Below are positions 36,325 to 46,434 of a stretch of 64,000 bases of DNA, one piece after another; within the stretch, counting starts at the first letter, position 1, and the number at the start of each line of letters is the position of its first letter. Origin of the DNA: Chitinophagales bacterium (GTDB taxonomy: Bacteria > Bacteroidota > Bacteroidia > Chitinophagales > JADIYW01). Location: positions 62,001 through 126,000 of the forward strand of contig JAMLHH010000002.1 in the NCBI GenBank assembly GCA_023957215.1, in the 5' to 3' direction. Under the pieces are notes generated by a model. The model was not told the DNA's origin, searched no databases, and was given only the letters and a program-made list of their open reading frames with translations. The position numbers were made by a program, and so were the translations under genes.

Positions 36325-37647
36325 GTGATAAAAAGGCTGTTTTTAGTTTTTAGCTTCTTCTTGTTTCTCAAGAGTTTTTCTTTTGCACAGACAAGGGTGT
36401 GGACACTGCAAGACTGTATAAAATATGCAATAGAAAACAACGTCTCAATAAAAAAGGCTGAACTTGACCAAAACTCTACAGAAATCAACTATAAACAAAC
36501 TAAGTACAATAAACTACCCAATTTTTCGGGTAACGCAAATGGAAGTTTTTCAAATGGTGCAGCCATTGATCCAATCACAAGTAATTTTCAAAACCAGCAA
36601 ATCTTCTCAAACAATTTTTCACTAAATAGTTCGACAACTCTGTATCAAGGAAATTTCTTGAATTTACAAATAGAAAAAAACAAAATACTGTTACAGAAAA
36701 GTGACCTTTATATCGAAGAAGCAAAAAATAGTATCACACTTAGTGTTATAGAGTCTTATTTACAAGCTTTATATTATAATGAAAGTATAACTATTGCCGA
36801 AAATATATTAAAGTCTTCGCAGGAAGAATTGCGGCAAACGCAAATAAAATTCACAAATGGTGCGATTTCTCAATTGGAATTATCAAACATGGAGACCCAA
36901 AATGCAACAAATGAATACAATGTTGTTGTGGTAAAAAATCAGTATGAACAGCAGGTTTTAGCACTCAAACAGTTATTAGAACTGGACCCAACCACCCATT
37001 TTGAAATAGAGAATATAAAGTTGGACAACATTTCGATTGTTATTCCCAACAAACAAGAGGTTTTTGAGAGAGCTATTATTTATTTACCCGATTTGAAAAT
37101 TTATGATTTGACAAAACAAACTTTAGAAAAAGATATTAAGATTGCAAAAACAGCTTATTATCCGACTGTTTCTCTCGGTTTGGGTCTGGGAACTGGATAT
37201 ACTAATACAATGTCATACGATTATGCATCACAATTAAATAATAATTTTAAACAACAAGTGAGCTTATTGGTAAATATTCCCATTTTCTCAAAAATGCAAA
37301 ATAAAACAAATGTAAGCTTAGCAAAAATACAGTTACAACAAAATGATTTGGATAAAGCAGTAGCTTCTAAAACATTATATTCAAAAATTGAGACAGCATA
37401 TCAAAACGCTGTTGCAAATGTAGCACAAGCCACCGCTGCACAAGCTACTCGTGATAATGCTAAATTAGCTTATGAACTTGCAAGTAAAAAGTTTGAATTG
37501 GGTGGGCTGACTGTGACCGACTTGTCCGTTAGTCGAAACACTTACATCAATGCCGAACAATCCAACTTACAAAGCAAATATCTCACTATTCTATATCGAC
37601 AATTATTGAAGTTTTATAATGGTGAAGAGGTAGATAATATTAACTAA
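36325..37647 (+). CDS. TolC-family outer-membrane channel of the MacAB-like system
   Basis: Start chosen at GTG 36325 because it gives a standard signal peptide (VIKRLFLVFSFFLFLKSFSFAQ); the longer frame from TTG 36268 would put 19 hydrophilic residues before it. The mature part has WTLQDCIKYAIENNVSIKKAELDQ as the first OEP repeat and a second repeat near YPTVSLGLGLGTGYTNTMS, with NIPIFSKMQNKTNV following. It is the first gene of an operon with adaptor, MacB-like transporter and two-component genes, and provides the outer-membrane exit. Confidence 0.87.
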   Translation: MIKRLFLVFSFFLFLKSFSFAQTRVWTLQDCIKYAIENNVSIKKAELDQNSTEINYKQTKYNKLPNFSGNANGSFSNGAAIDPITSNFQNQQIFSNNFSLNSSTTLYQGNFLNLQIEKNKILLQKSDLYIEEAKNSITLSVIESYLQALYYNESITIAENILKSSQEELRQTQIKFTNGAISQLELSNMETQNATNEYNVVVVKNQYEQQVLALKQLLELDPTTHFEIENIKLDNISIVIPNKQEVFERAIIYLPDLKIYDLTKQTLEKDIKIAKTAYYPTVSLGLGLGTGYTNTMSYDYASQLNNNFKQQVSLLVNIPIFSKMQNKTNVSLAKIQLQQNDLDKAVASKTLYSKIETAYQNAVANVAQATAAQATRDNAKLAYELASKKFELGGLTVTDLSVSRNTYINAEQSNLQSKYLTILYRQLLKFYNGEEVDNIN

Positions 37648-37660
37648 AAAGAATCAAACG

Positions 37661-38215
37661 ATGAAAAAAGGATATAGTCTCTCTATTATTTTCAGTATGA
37701 CCATTATAATAGGTTTATATATTCTTCAATTATTCATTACAACTCAACTGCTCATATCCAAAAGAAATATACAGGATTCTAAAGGTTTAATAAAGTCAGA
37801 TAGAGAGCAAATTTCCAAAGGATATGTAGAAATAGATGAAATGAGACATGGTAATCAAATGAAAACTATATTGAGAACATCGAATATCTATTATAAAAAC
37901 TATAATGGAATTATAAAAAGTAAGCTTCCTCTAATGGGTGTTGAAAAAGTTAAACGTTCAACATTGATTTCAAAAGAAAAAGTCAGTTATAATAAATTGG
38001 AAAGTCAACTATATGAGTTGGAGCAAACTTATGAGTATCAAAAAAATAGGTACAAAGAAGGCACGATAAGGAAAGTAGATTTTGAATATATGACATATCA
38101 AACATTTTTAAGATTATCCATCATTAATTCTTTATTAGATACAAATGGTTATGGAAAACCTATACAGCAAACTCAAAACGAGAAGCCTTTTTCGGAGATA
38201 TTTAAACGCAAATAA
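37661..38215 (+). CDS. Small single-helix membrane protein of unknown function
   Basis: 184 residues. One membrane helix at residues 8-30 (IIFSMTIIIGLYILQLFITT) is followed by a hydrophilic, probably periplasmic, helical domain. YNKLESQLYELEQTYEYQKNRY (about 110-131) is a likely coiled coil, and the following KEGTIRKVDFEYMTYQTFL recalls a TolC hairpin segment (EGxxxxxDxxxxQ), so it might be a truncated relative or a helper of the channel. It is encoded between the channel and the adaptor with 13- and 33-base gaps, hence part of the same transcript. No family recognised. Confidence 0.65.
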   Translation: MKKGYSLSIIFSMTIIIGLYILQLFITTQLLISKRNIQDSKGLIKSDREQISKGYVEIDEMRHGNQMKTILRTSNIYYKNYNGIIKSKLPLMGVEKVKRSTLISKEKVSYNKLESQLYELEQTYEYQKNRYKEGTIRKVDFEYMTYQTFLRLSIINSLLDTNGYGKPIQQTQNEKPFSEIFKRK

Positions 38216-38248
38216 AAACCTTATTAATAAATAAACAACTATAAATTT

Positions 38249-39478
38249 ATGTGGATGAAAAAATATGTATATACATCAATTAGCCTTGCTATTATTCTTG
38301 CTGCTATGTTTGTAATACCGCGATTCTTTTTTCATAAAAGTGAAACCAAAATTCAGTTAGCTACATCAAAAGTGAAAATAGGGAGTATTACGAATTCAGT
38401 TACTGCGACAGGAACGGTTGAACCTGTTGACCAAGTTGATGTGGGAACGCAAGTTTCGGGCTTGGTAGCCAAAATTTATGTGGATTACAACAGTGTTGTA
38501 AAAAAAGGGCAGCTTTTAGCCGAATTAGACAAAACTACACTAACAGCATCGCTATCTAATGCACAAGCCACTTACGATGCAGCACAAAATCAGTTAAACT
38601 ATCAAAAGCAAAATTACAACCGCCAAAAAGGGATGTACGAAGCAGGTGTCATCAGTCAAGCAGATTATGAAGCCACATGGTTTCAACTACAAAATGCCCA
38701 AACGTCTTTACAGCAAAGTAAGGCTTCCTTAAATACAGCGAATACAAATCTGAGCTATGCTAATATTTATTCGCCTATAGATGGGGTAATTTTGACTAAA
38801 GAAGTGGAAGAGGGGCAGACAGTAGCCGCTAGTATGAGTACGCCTACGCTCTTTACCATTGCCAAAGATATTACCAAAATGCAGGTAGAAGCTAATGTGG
38901 ATGAAGCAGACATCGGTAATGTGAAAGAAGGACAACGAGTATCGTTTACGGTGGACGCATATCCTGATTTGCAATTTTCAGGAAAAGTAAAACAAGTGCG
39001 TTTGGGAGCAACAACTACCTCTAATGTGGTAACATATACAGTTATTATTGAAGCTAACAATTCTGACCAAAAACTAAAACCCGGATTAACGGCTACGATT
39101 ACTATTTATACTAAAGAACTAAACGATGTCACGCTCATACCTGCACAAGCATTAAACTTTACGCCTGACAGTACATTACTTAAGTTGTATTATATACAGA
39201 ATAATATCAGCGAAGCTGTTCCGAAAATTTTGGCTGAAAAAACAAACCCAAGTGTTTGGGTAAAGAAAGCGAGCGGAGCATTGGAGCATAAATCAATTAC
39301 AACTGGAGACAAAGACGGAGTGAACGTACAGATTATTTCTGGCTTGAATATGGGTGAAGAGTTTGTTATTAACATCACGGAAACACAGTCTCAAAAATCA
39401 GTGAGTGGTAGTTCAAGTCCATTTATGCCTACGCCGCCGAAAAGTGGCAAAAAAGCTACTTCAACACCTACAAAATAA
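38249..39478 (+). CDS. macA: MacA-like periplasmic adaptor of an ABC efflux system
   Basis: 409 residues (ATG 38249; ATG 38255 is an equally good start). N-terminal anchor helix (residues 8-26), barrel-sandwich half VTATGTVEPVDQVDVGTQVSG, a long coiled hairpin with Gln/Asn/Ala repeats (90-150), second half YSPIDGVILTKEVEEGQTV, then beta-barrel and a disordered Ser/Pro/Lys tail from about 385. It links the MacB-like transporter encoded downstream to the TolC-like channel upstream. Confidence 0.9.
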   Translation: MWMKKYVYTSISLAIILAAMFVIPRFFFHKSETKIQLATSKVKIGSITNSVTATGTVEPVDQVDVGTQVSGLVAKIYVDYNSVVKKGQLLAELDKTTLTASLSNAQATYDAAQNQLNYQKQNYNRQKGMYEAGVISQADYEATWFQLQNAQTSLQQSKASLNTANTNLSYANIYSPIDGVILTKEVEEGQTVAASMSTPTLFTIAKDITKMQVEANVDEADIGNVKEGQRVSFTVDAYPDLQFSGKVKQVRLGATTTSNVVTYTVIIEANNSDQKLKPGLTATITIYTKELNDVTLIPAQALNFTPDSTLLKLYYIQNNISEAVPKILAEKTNPSVWVKKASGALEHKSITTGDKDGVNVQIISGLNMGEEFVINITETQSQKSVSGSSSPFMPTPPKSGKKATSTPTK

Positions 39479-39499
39479 AATACGGAAATAAGCAAGCCA

Positions 39500-40237
39500 A
39501 TGAAGCCAATTATTAAAATATCGCAACTGACACGCGAATTTCACATGGGAGACGAATTAGTAAAAGCCTTGAAAGGAATTGATTTAACTATTCATCAAGG
39601 TGAATTTGTCACTATCATGGGAACAAGTGGCTCTGGAAAATCAACCCTGCTTAATATCTTAGGTTGCTTGGATCGCCCGACAAGCGGAAATTACGAATTA
39701 GATGGCATTTCGGTAAAATCACTTTCTAAAGACCGGCTTGCAGAAATTCGCAATACCAAAATCAGATTTATTTTTCAATCGTACAATTTATTAGCACGAA
39801 CTTCGGCATTAGAAAATGCGGAACTACCTTTATTGTACAACTCAAAAGTTTCAGCCGAAGATCGTAGGGAGCGAGCCGTAAAAGCGTTGAAACAAGTAGG
39901 TTTAGAAAGCCGTATGCACCATTTGCCCAACCAACTTTCAGGCGGACAACAACAGCGTGTTGCCATTGCCCGTTCATTGGTCAATAATCCTGTCATTTTA
40001 CTTGCGGACGAAGCTACAGGAAACTTGGATACACGTACTTCTTATGAAGTAATGGAGCTTTTTCAGAAACTGAACGACAACGGTATTACGATAGGTTTTG
40101 TAACACACGAGACCGATATTGCACAATTCAGCAAACGAACCATGATGTTGCGTGACGGTTTAATCAAAGAAGATAAAATCGTAACCAAACGATTGAAAGC
40201 TGCTGAAGAATTATCAAAAATTCCGAAACTTGACTAA
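39500..40237 (+). CDS. MacB/LolD-type ABC transporter ATPase
   Basis: 245 residues. Walker [10 protein letters not shown] (about 42-50), Q-loop FIFQSYNLL, signature [16 protein letters not shown], Walker [14 protein letters not shown] and switch His in TIGFVTHE are all present. It powers the separate FtsX-like permease encoded 9 bases downstream; in proteobacterial MacB the two are fused, in Bacteroidota they are usually split as here. Mechanotransmission rather than classic transport is known for this class. Confidence 0.94.
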   Translation: MKPIIKISQLTREFHMGDELVKALKGIDLTIHQGEFVTIMGTSGSGKSTLLNILGCLDRPTSGNYELDGISVKSLSKDRLAEIRNTKIRFIFQSYNLLARTSALENAELPLLYNSKVSAEDRRERAVKALKQVGLESRMHHLPNQLSGGQQQRVAIARSLVNNPVILLADEATGNLDTRTSYEVMELFQKLNDNGITIGFVTHETDIAQFSKRTMMLRDGLIKEDKIVTKRLKAAEELSKIPKLD

Positions 40238-40246
40238 AAATAAAAA

Positions 40247-41470
40247 ATGAGTATCATCAATCTTTTCAAAATAGCATGGCGAGCCATATTGCTGAACAAA
40301 ATACGAGCAATGCTCACAATGCTTGGTATTATTATCGGTGTGGCATCGGTAATTACTATGCTTGCAATAGGCGAAGGTTCAAAAGAAAGTATCAAAAACA
40401 ACATTTCGAGTATGGGGGCGAATATGATTACCATTCGCCCCGGAGCGAGTATGATGGGCGGTGTTCGATAACACAGACCAAAGCAGTATGCAATCACTCA
40501 AAATGTCCCGGATTACGAAGCTTTAAAAAATGCTAAACTGATAAAAGCTATTTCACCTTTGGTAAACGGCAACGGTCAAGTCATTTCGGGATCGAACAAC
40601 TGGTCAACAAGCATTTACGGAGCTTCTCCCGAATATCTTCTTATACGCGAATGGAAAGTAGAAAGTGGCACAATGTTCGAAGAAAGTGATGTGAAAACTT
40701 CTGCAAAAGTCGCCATAATCGGAAAAACGATACAGGAAAACTTATTTCCGAATGGTGAAGATCCTGTCGGAAAAATGATACGCTTCAAGAGTATTCCATT
40801 TAAGGTTATTGGTGTACTAACACAAAAAGGCGAGAATACCTTTGGACAAGACCAAGATGATATTATCGTTGCGCCTTATACCACTATTCAAAAACGAATT
40901 TTAGCACAGGATTATTTGCAATCTATCGTTGCTTCTGCATTGAGCGAAGACCAAGCCGAAGAAGCCGTGAACGAACTGACGGCAATCCTCGAAAAAACAC
41001 ATAATATCAACCCTACTCAAGAAAATGATTTCAACATTTCATCGCAACAAGAACTAATTAAAACATTCAGTTCAACCAGCGAAATGTTGACTATTTTATT
41101 AGTTGCCGTAGCTAGTATATCATTAGTCGTGGGCGGCATTGGCATTATGAATATTATGTATGTATCTGTAAAAGAACGCACCAAGGAAATTGGCTTACGA
41201 ATGGCTATCGGGGCAAAAGGAAAATATATTTTGTTGCAATTTTTGATTGAATCGGTTTTGATAAGTATTACAGGTGGTATTTTGGGCGTGCTATTCGGTC
41301 TCTCTGCAACATTTACCGTGTCTGTCCTTTTAGGTTGGCCGGTAAGCGTTACCATATATTCGATTACGATCTCATTTCTTGTTTGTACTTTTACAGGTGT
41401 ATTTTTTGGGTGGTATCCCGCACGAAAAGCCGCAGACTCTGACCCGATAACAGCCCTGAGATATGAGTAA
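40247..41470 (+). pseudogene. MacB-type permease (FtsX family) with two compensating frameshifts
   Basis: The N-terminal part reads MSIINLFKIAWRAILLNKIR and ends SMMGGVR followed by TAA (40469-40471). In the next frame, bases 40464-40502 read FDNTDQSSMQSLKMS, which is the expected continuation. The original frame then resumes with DYEALKNAKLIKAISPLVNG and runs intact through three more membrane helices to ...SDPITALRYE. So one indel near 40463 and an opposite one near 40503 displace about 14 codons and create the stop. With the indels repaired the protein would be about 407 residues, normal for the family. Either a sequencing artefact or a genuine recent lesion. Confidence 0.85.
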
Positions 41471-42551
41471 TGAAATTAGAAATTCACGGATAGAAATAGG
41501 AGTTCACCTATTAATATGGGCTTCTCTAATGATTTTGCCTTACAGTTTTACAGTTGGCTCAGGAAGATCTTGGAATGAATTATTTGGCTTTTGGATTACC
41601 CTTTTGTTGCTTGCAATAGTCTTCTATATTAATTATCTATTCCTCATTGAGAAATTCCTACTTAACAAAAAGTTCGTAATCTACTTTTTTATTAATGCCA
41701 GCTTAATTGTATTGTTGATTTTGATTAAACACTTAATTTTAATCAATTTCATTTTAGATTTTGAAGTGAAACCTGAATTACCCGACTTACCTGATTTGCC
41801 AATAGGTAAAGAATTTCAAGCCCCCTTTCCAAGACATTCACCACCTCCAAAAAGCTTTTTTCTTTTTTTGGATGTAATTTCATTAATCATTCCACTAATA
41901 TTTTCAGTAGCAATTAAAACGAGTAAAAGATGGATAAAGATAGAAGCTGAAAGAAAGGATGCTCAAACTATCAGATTACAATCTGAACTACAGTATCTTA
42001 AATATCAGATACAACCACATTTCTTTTTTAATTCTTTAAATAATATATATGCTTTAGTGGATAAAGCTCCTGATAAAGCAAAGCAAACCTTGCATAGTTT
42101 AAGCAAACTAATGCGTCACTTACTACGAAGTTCTGATGTCGAAAAAGTCTCCCTTGTTGATGAAATTTCTTTTCTCAATCAATACATTTCATTGATGAGC
42201 TTACGCCAAACTAATAACACTATAGTAGAAACACATTTTCCGAAAGAAATTCCGAATATTGAAATTCCGCCGCTCTTGTTTGTTTCAATTGTTGAAAATG
42301 CTTTTAAACATGGCGTATCAGCTACAAAACCGTCATGGCTGTTTTTTGAAATGACGATTGATGAACAACAAATTACATTCATTTCAAATAACTATACTTT
42401 CCCAAAAAACGAAAATGATATGATCGGTTCCGGCATTGGGCTTGAAAACTTGAAAAAGCGTTTGACATTGTTGTTTGAAAATAACCATACATTTCTGATT
42501 AAAACAGACAACAACCATTTTGAAGTAATCTTATCATTCAAAATTACATAA
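41463..42551 (+). CDS. LytS-type sensor histidine kinase (His_kinase family)
   Basis: 362 residues. Four membrane helices lie in the first 150 residues. Between the third and fourth is a proline-rich loop (EVKPELPDLPDLPIG... to RHSPPPKS, about 101-130) that may be the sensing element. The cytoplasmic part has LKYQIQPHFFFNSLNNIYALV with phospho-acceptor His186, the ATP-binding VENAFKHGV and GSGIGLENLKKRL. It overlaps the permease gene by 8 bases and is followed 2 bases later by its response regulator, so it probably senses the substrate or envelope stress handled by the MacAB-like pump. Confidence 0.9.
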   Translation: MSNEIRNSRIEIGVHLLIWASLMILPYSFTVGSGRSWNELFGFWITLLLLAIVFYINYLFLIEKFLLNKKFVIYFFINASLIVLLILIKHLILINFILDFEVKPELPDLPDLPIGKEFQAPFPRHSPPPKSFFLFLDVISLIIPLIFSVAIKTSKRWIKIEAERKDAQTIRLQSELQYLKYQIQPHFFFNSLNNIYALVDKAPDKAKQTLHSLSKLMRHLLRSSDVEKVSLVDEISFLNQYISLMSLRQTNNTIVETHFPKEIPNIEIPPLLFVSIVENAFKHGVSATKPSWLFFEMTIDEQQITFISNNYTFPKNENDMIGSGIGLENLKKRLTLLFENNHTFLIKTDNNHFEVILSFKIT

Positions 42552-42553
42552 AC

Positions 42554-43270
42554 ATGGAAAACAAAATAAGATGTTTGATTGTCGATGATGAACCAATGGC
42601 GCTTTTGCTTATTGAAAGTTATGTTTTGCAAACACCTTTTTTAGAACTTGTAGGAAAATGTAGCAATGCGATAGAAGTATTGTCTTTTTTAGAACAGACC
42701 GAGAAACCAAACTTGATTTTTCTTGATATTCAAATGCCGGAATTCAACGGAATGGCTTTGTCAAAAACATTGCCCACGGACATAAAAATTATTTTTACCA
42801 CCGCCTTTGACCGTTTTGCATTGGAAAGTTACAAAGTAAATGCATTAGATTATTTGCTGAAACCTTTTGATTATGCAGAGTTTCTGACTGCTGCCAACAA
42901 AGCTAAAGAGTGGTTTGAAATAAAGTCCCTTCCTGTGGTTCAGCAAGATTACTTTTTTATAAAATCGGAATACAAGCAAATTAAAATAGCATTTAACGAT
43001 ATCATTTATATTGAAGGACTGAAAGACTATGCAAAAATATTTCTTGCAGGTCAGGGGAAACCTGTATTAAGCCTGATAAGTCTGAAAAAATTGGAAGAAG
43101 AATTACCTCAAGAAAAATTTATGCGTATTCATCGTTCATTCATTATTTCACTTGCCCATATAGAAAGTATTGAGCGCAGTCGGATAATTATTCAAGGTCA
43201 GAGGATTACAATAGCCGATCAATATAAAGACTGTTTTGATAAATTTTTGAAGAATAAAAGTTTAAAATGA
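42554..43270 (+). CDS. LytTR-family response regulator
   Basis: 238 residues. The receiver domain has acidic pocket DD (11-12), phospho-acceptor Asp58 in FLDIQMP, a conserved Thr in FTTAFDRFA and Lys in YLLKPFDY. The C-terminal LytTR DNA-binding domain starts about residue 135 and includes IIYIEGLKDYAKIFL and FMRIHRSFIISLAHIE. It partners the kinase encoded just upstream and likely controls the efflux operon. Confidence 0.93.
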   Translation: MENKIRCLIVDDEPMALLLIESYVLQTPFLELVGKCSNAIEVLSFLEQTEKPNLIFLDIQMPEFNGMALSKTLPTDIKIIFTTAFDRFALESYKVNALDYLLKPFDYAEFLTAANKAKEWFEIKSLPVVQQDYFFIKSEYKQIKIAFNDIIYIEGLKDYAKIFLAGQGKPVLSLISLKKLEEELPQEKFMRIHRSFIISLAHIESIERSRIIIQGQRITIADQYKDCFDKFLKNKSLK

Positions 43271-43361
43271 GAATACCCCAAAATAGACAGTATCTATAAT
43301 AATGATTCGTTACCCAGTAGAGTTTTGTTCTTCGCATGAATGATTCTATTGATTATGGTGG

Positions 43362-46349
43362 TCATTTCTTTTTCCCGCCAATAACACTACCATCATAAGT
43401 AATACCCGCAAAGAAGGTTTTCCCGATGTATGGTCCACCGATGATGGAACGATAATCAGGACCTAAAAGATTGGTGCCCCCTGCTTTAAAAATAGTATTC
43501 CATTTTTTTACGGTGTATGAAACTGCCGCATCTAAGGTGCTAAATGCATCTACAAGACCATTCCCGAAGCTGGCAAACCATTCCATCTTACTTTGCCATC
43601 TGTAACTGATATCAAAACCGGCATTGGAGTTACTGACATTATCATTTCCGACACCAATATTGAACATGTGTTTGGGAGAGTTAAAATCCACGCCGTCTCT
43701 ATCTCTACTTTTGTCGGCTGCATAATCCATATAGTTATAATTTGCACGGATATTATACCCTTTTTTAGCTTTATAGTTTAATCCGATAGCTGTTCCCCAA
43801 GATCTTACTTTTTCTTTCATATTGGTATAAGCATAAAATACCTCCGGTTCTTTTTGTCCTCCGGAATTAACAAAGTCCGAAAATCCGTTGATGTGTTGAC
43901 CTTTTTGGCTTGTACCTTCTTTTCCAATTACATAGTCATGTGAAATAAAATCTCTATACCAATTAAAATATGCATTCCAATCTATATATAAGTTTTTAAT
44001 CACTGTTTTGTAACCTATTTCGATATTCGTCAACTTTTCAGGTTTGATATATTCCATATAATCTTCTTCCAATAGACTATAATCCGGTTTCCCTGCCAAA
44101 AAGCTCTCTTTAAATTGGTTAAAAGATTCTCTTGTGTATGCACCTCCTTCATGTAAACCATAGCGCTCTGCATTTCTTTTAGTTCCACCGATTTCAATAT
44201 TTGTGGATGGGAAATAAATAAACTGTGCTTGCGTATCAGGATTTCTAAAGCCTGTCTGGAATGAAGCACGAATATTGTGCTGACGTTTTTTACCTAAGCT
44301 GACGACAGATGCCACACGTGGTGAGAAAACACCATTGAAATTTTCATTCTTGTCATATCTGATAGAAGCCGACACTCTCCATCTCTCTTGGAAAAACTTT
44401 TTGGTTGCTTGTACAAATGCGCCGTACTCATTGATTTTGATTCTGGAATTGACACCTGTCCCATCAGGATCTTCATTGAAGACAGTTCCATCCGTAAACA
44501 GACTGTATAATCTGTGGTTTGCACCCACCAAGATTCCTATTTTATCTTTCAACAAGGAAGTAAAATCATAAGTTCCTTCCGTATGAAATAGTCTGGAATT
44601 ATCTTTGAAAGCTGCACCTCCCAAAATACCGTTTTCAGGATCAGCATGTTGGAAATAGGTATTCCGAATGGTTTCGATGGCATTTTGAAACTCAGCACTT
44701 CCTCTTGCCGGCATCGTCGCATCAGCAGCTAAACGAGCCTCTGCAAATGCAGTCCGCAATAGATTAGGCCGGTTACTCATTCTGTCAATACGAACGCCTG
44801 TCAATCGGGATTCTGTCATTAAAGTAGCCACAAAATTACCAAGATAGGTAGGTGCCCACTGGTCTTCCGTACCGGACATCAACTCCAAAGCATAACTACC
44901 AAGTGCTGTCAAGTTATAAGAGTCACCGGCATTGGTTTGGGTCATATAACTTCTCACCATGAAGTTTTTTCCGGTCGCTTCTATTTTATTGGAAAAAGCC
45001 AAAAAGTTTTTTAACGCAAATCTTTCAGAACCTTGATACACTGAGTTTCCCGAACCGGCTCTAAAAGCATAATTCATCTCTATATCATCCGTCGGTTTAT
45101 AATGCAAGGATGCGCCACCTTTGATACTGGTTGCTTTTCTGTTATTCAACAATTCTTCTTCAGTCAGTCCTGTTCTTTGCAAACCGATAGTGGGAAGATA
45201 TTTAAAATTATTACTGATGAATTTTTTTGCATCATCAGGAGTAGAAAACAGCATTTGGAAATCCGGGTCGGAAGAAATCATATCTATGAACAAATTAGCC
45301 GTTTCGGGGTCTAAATTTTGCAATTCACCAAGCGGAATATTGGCTAAAATGCCTTCATCGCCATAAGTATTGACTCCATTAAAGTTAGCAGGTCTGTTGC
45401 CTATCACTTTCTCTCCGGTCTTGGGATCTATATAAGGATCGGTGTCGTGAAATTGATGTGTCTCAAGGTCTGTCTTATAATCATTGGCTAACCAATCCGT
45501 CGCTCCGAAATAACTGGCAGTCACTTTAAAGCCAAATTTTCCAAAAGTTTTTGCATATCGGATATCTGCGCCAAACAAAGGATTGTTTTTCTTATCGTTA
45601 TGTGCACTCGAAAACCCACCTTTTACCGATAATGTCAATCCTTCATAATCAAAAGGGCTTTTACTGTTCATAATCATGATACCGTTGAAAGCATTTGGGC
45701 CATAAAGGGCGGAAGCAGCTCCCGGTACTAATTCTATATTTTTAATATCTGTCTCACCAAGTCCAATCAAATTGCCTAATGGAAAATTAAGCAAAGGGGC
45801 AGAATTGTCTATTCCATCTACCAATTGTACAAATCTATTATTGGTCACGCCACCAAAACCTCTTGTATTGATGGCATTGAAAGTCATAGAACCTGATGCC
45901 GTAGTGACACCTTTCAGCTTTGTCATCTGTTCAAAAAAGTCCGGTGAAGCAGAAGATTTTATCGTTTGCAAATCCAATTTTTCAATAGAGACAGGTGATT
46001 CCAAAATCTTTTCTTCTACCCTTGATGCGGAAACAACAACTTCATCCAATATCGAATTTTCCTCGTTTAAGATAATATTTAAGCCGTCTTGATTACCTTT
46101 TATGACTAATTCCTTATTTGAAAAACCGATATATGAAAACACAATTGTAAAAGGTGGCTTTTGCTCTACTTCCAATTTGAAGTTTCCGTCAAAATCTGTC
46201 ACCGTTCCGATAGAAGTACCTTGTACTACGACACTTGCTCCAATCAAAGGTTCATTGGTATCATCGTTAATTGTACCGCTTATCGTAGTCTGAGCATAAA
46301 CAAGATTTAAGCTAATTAGTACAAAGAATAAAAATAAGATATTTTTCAT
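43362..46349 (-). CDS. TonB-dependent outer-membrane receptor with carboxypeptidase-regulatory N-domain
   Basis: 995 residues. Signal peptide MKNILFLFFVLISLNLVYAQ, then a CarboxypepD_reg-like beta-sandwich (TTISGTINDDTNEPLIGASVVVQGTSIGTVTDFDGNF pattern, residues 21-110), the plug (VVVSASRVEEKILESPVSIEKL to SALYGPNAFNGIMIMNS) and a 22-strand barrel ending in an aromatic-rich strand. It imports a substrate too large for porins using TonB energy. There is no SusD-like partner next to it, so it is more like a lone siderophore/vitamin/peptide receptor. It is encoded downstream of uvrC with a strong hairpin in between. Confidence 0.92.
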   Translation of the reverse strand: MKNILFLFFVLISLNLVYAQTTISGTINDDTNEPLIGASVVVQGTSIGTVTDFDGNFKLEVEQKPPFTIVFSYIGFSNKELVIKGNQDGLNIILNEENSILDEVVVSASRVEEKILESPVSIEKLDLQTIKSSASPDFFEQMTKLKGVTTASGSMTFNAINTRGFGGVTNNRFVQLVDGIDNSAPLLNFPLGNLIGLGETDIKNIELVPGAASALYGPNAFNGIMIMNSKSPFDYEGLTLSVKGGFSSAHNDKKNNPLFGADIRYAKTFGKFGFKVTASYFGATDWLANDYKTDLETHQFHDTDPYIDPKTGEKVIGNRPANFNGVNTYGDEGILANIPLGELQNLDPETANLFIDMISSDPDFQMLFSTPDDAKKFISNNFKYLPTIGLQRTGLTEEELLNNRKATSIKGGASLHYKPTDDIEMNYAFRAGSGNSVYQGSERFALKNFLAFSNKIEATGKNFMVRSYMTQTNAGDSYNLTALGSYALELMSGTEDQWAPTYLGNFVATLMTESRLTGVRIDRMSNRPNLLRTAFAEARLAADATMPARGSAEFQNAIETIRNTYFQHADPENGILGGAAFKDNSRLFHTEGTYDFTSLLKDKIGILVGANHRLYSLFTDGTVFNEDPDGTGVNSRIKINEYGAFVQATKKFFQERWRVSASIRYDKNENFNGVFSPRVASVVSLGKKRQHNIRASFQTGFRNPDTQAQFIYFPSTNIEIGGTKRNAERYGLHEGGAYTRESFNQFKESFLAGKPDYSLLEEDYMEYIKPEKLTNIEIGYKTVIKNLYIDWNAYFNWYRDFISHDYVIGKEGTSQKGQHINGFSDFVNSGGQKEPEVFYAYTNMKEKVRSWGTAIGLNYKAKKGYNIRANYNYMDYAADKSRDRDGVDFNSPKHMFNIGVGNDNVSNSNAGFDISYRWQSKMEWFASFGNGLVDAFSTLDAAVSYTVKKWNTIFKAGGTNLLGPDYRSIIGGPYIGKTFFAGITYDGSVIGGKKK

Positions 46350-46434
46350 CAGTCAACAATTTTCAAACTAAGTTAAATAATAATCAACAAGATGTTAATT
46401 GTTTTGAATATTTTTCAAATATACCTGTGTTCTT

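Noticed and set aside
40464-40503. Programmed frameshifting in the MacB permease
   Set aside because: No slippery heptamer or stimulatory structure is seen, and two opposite shifts would be needed; indels are simpler.
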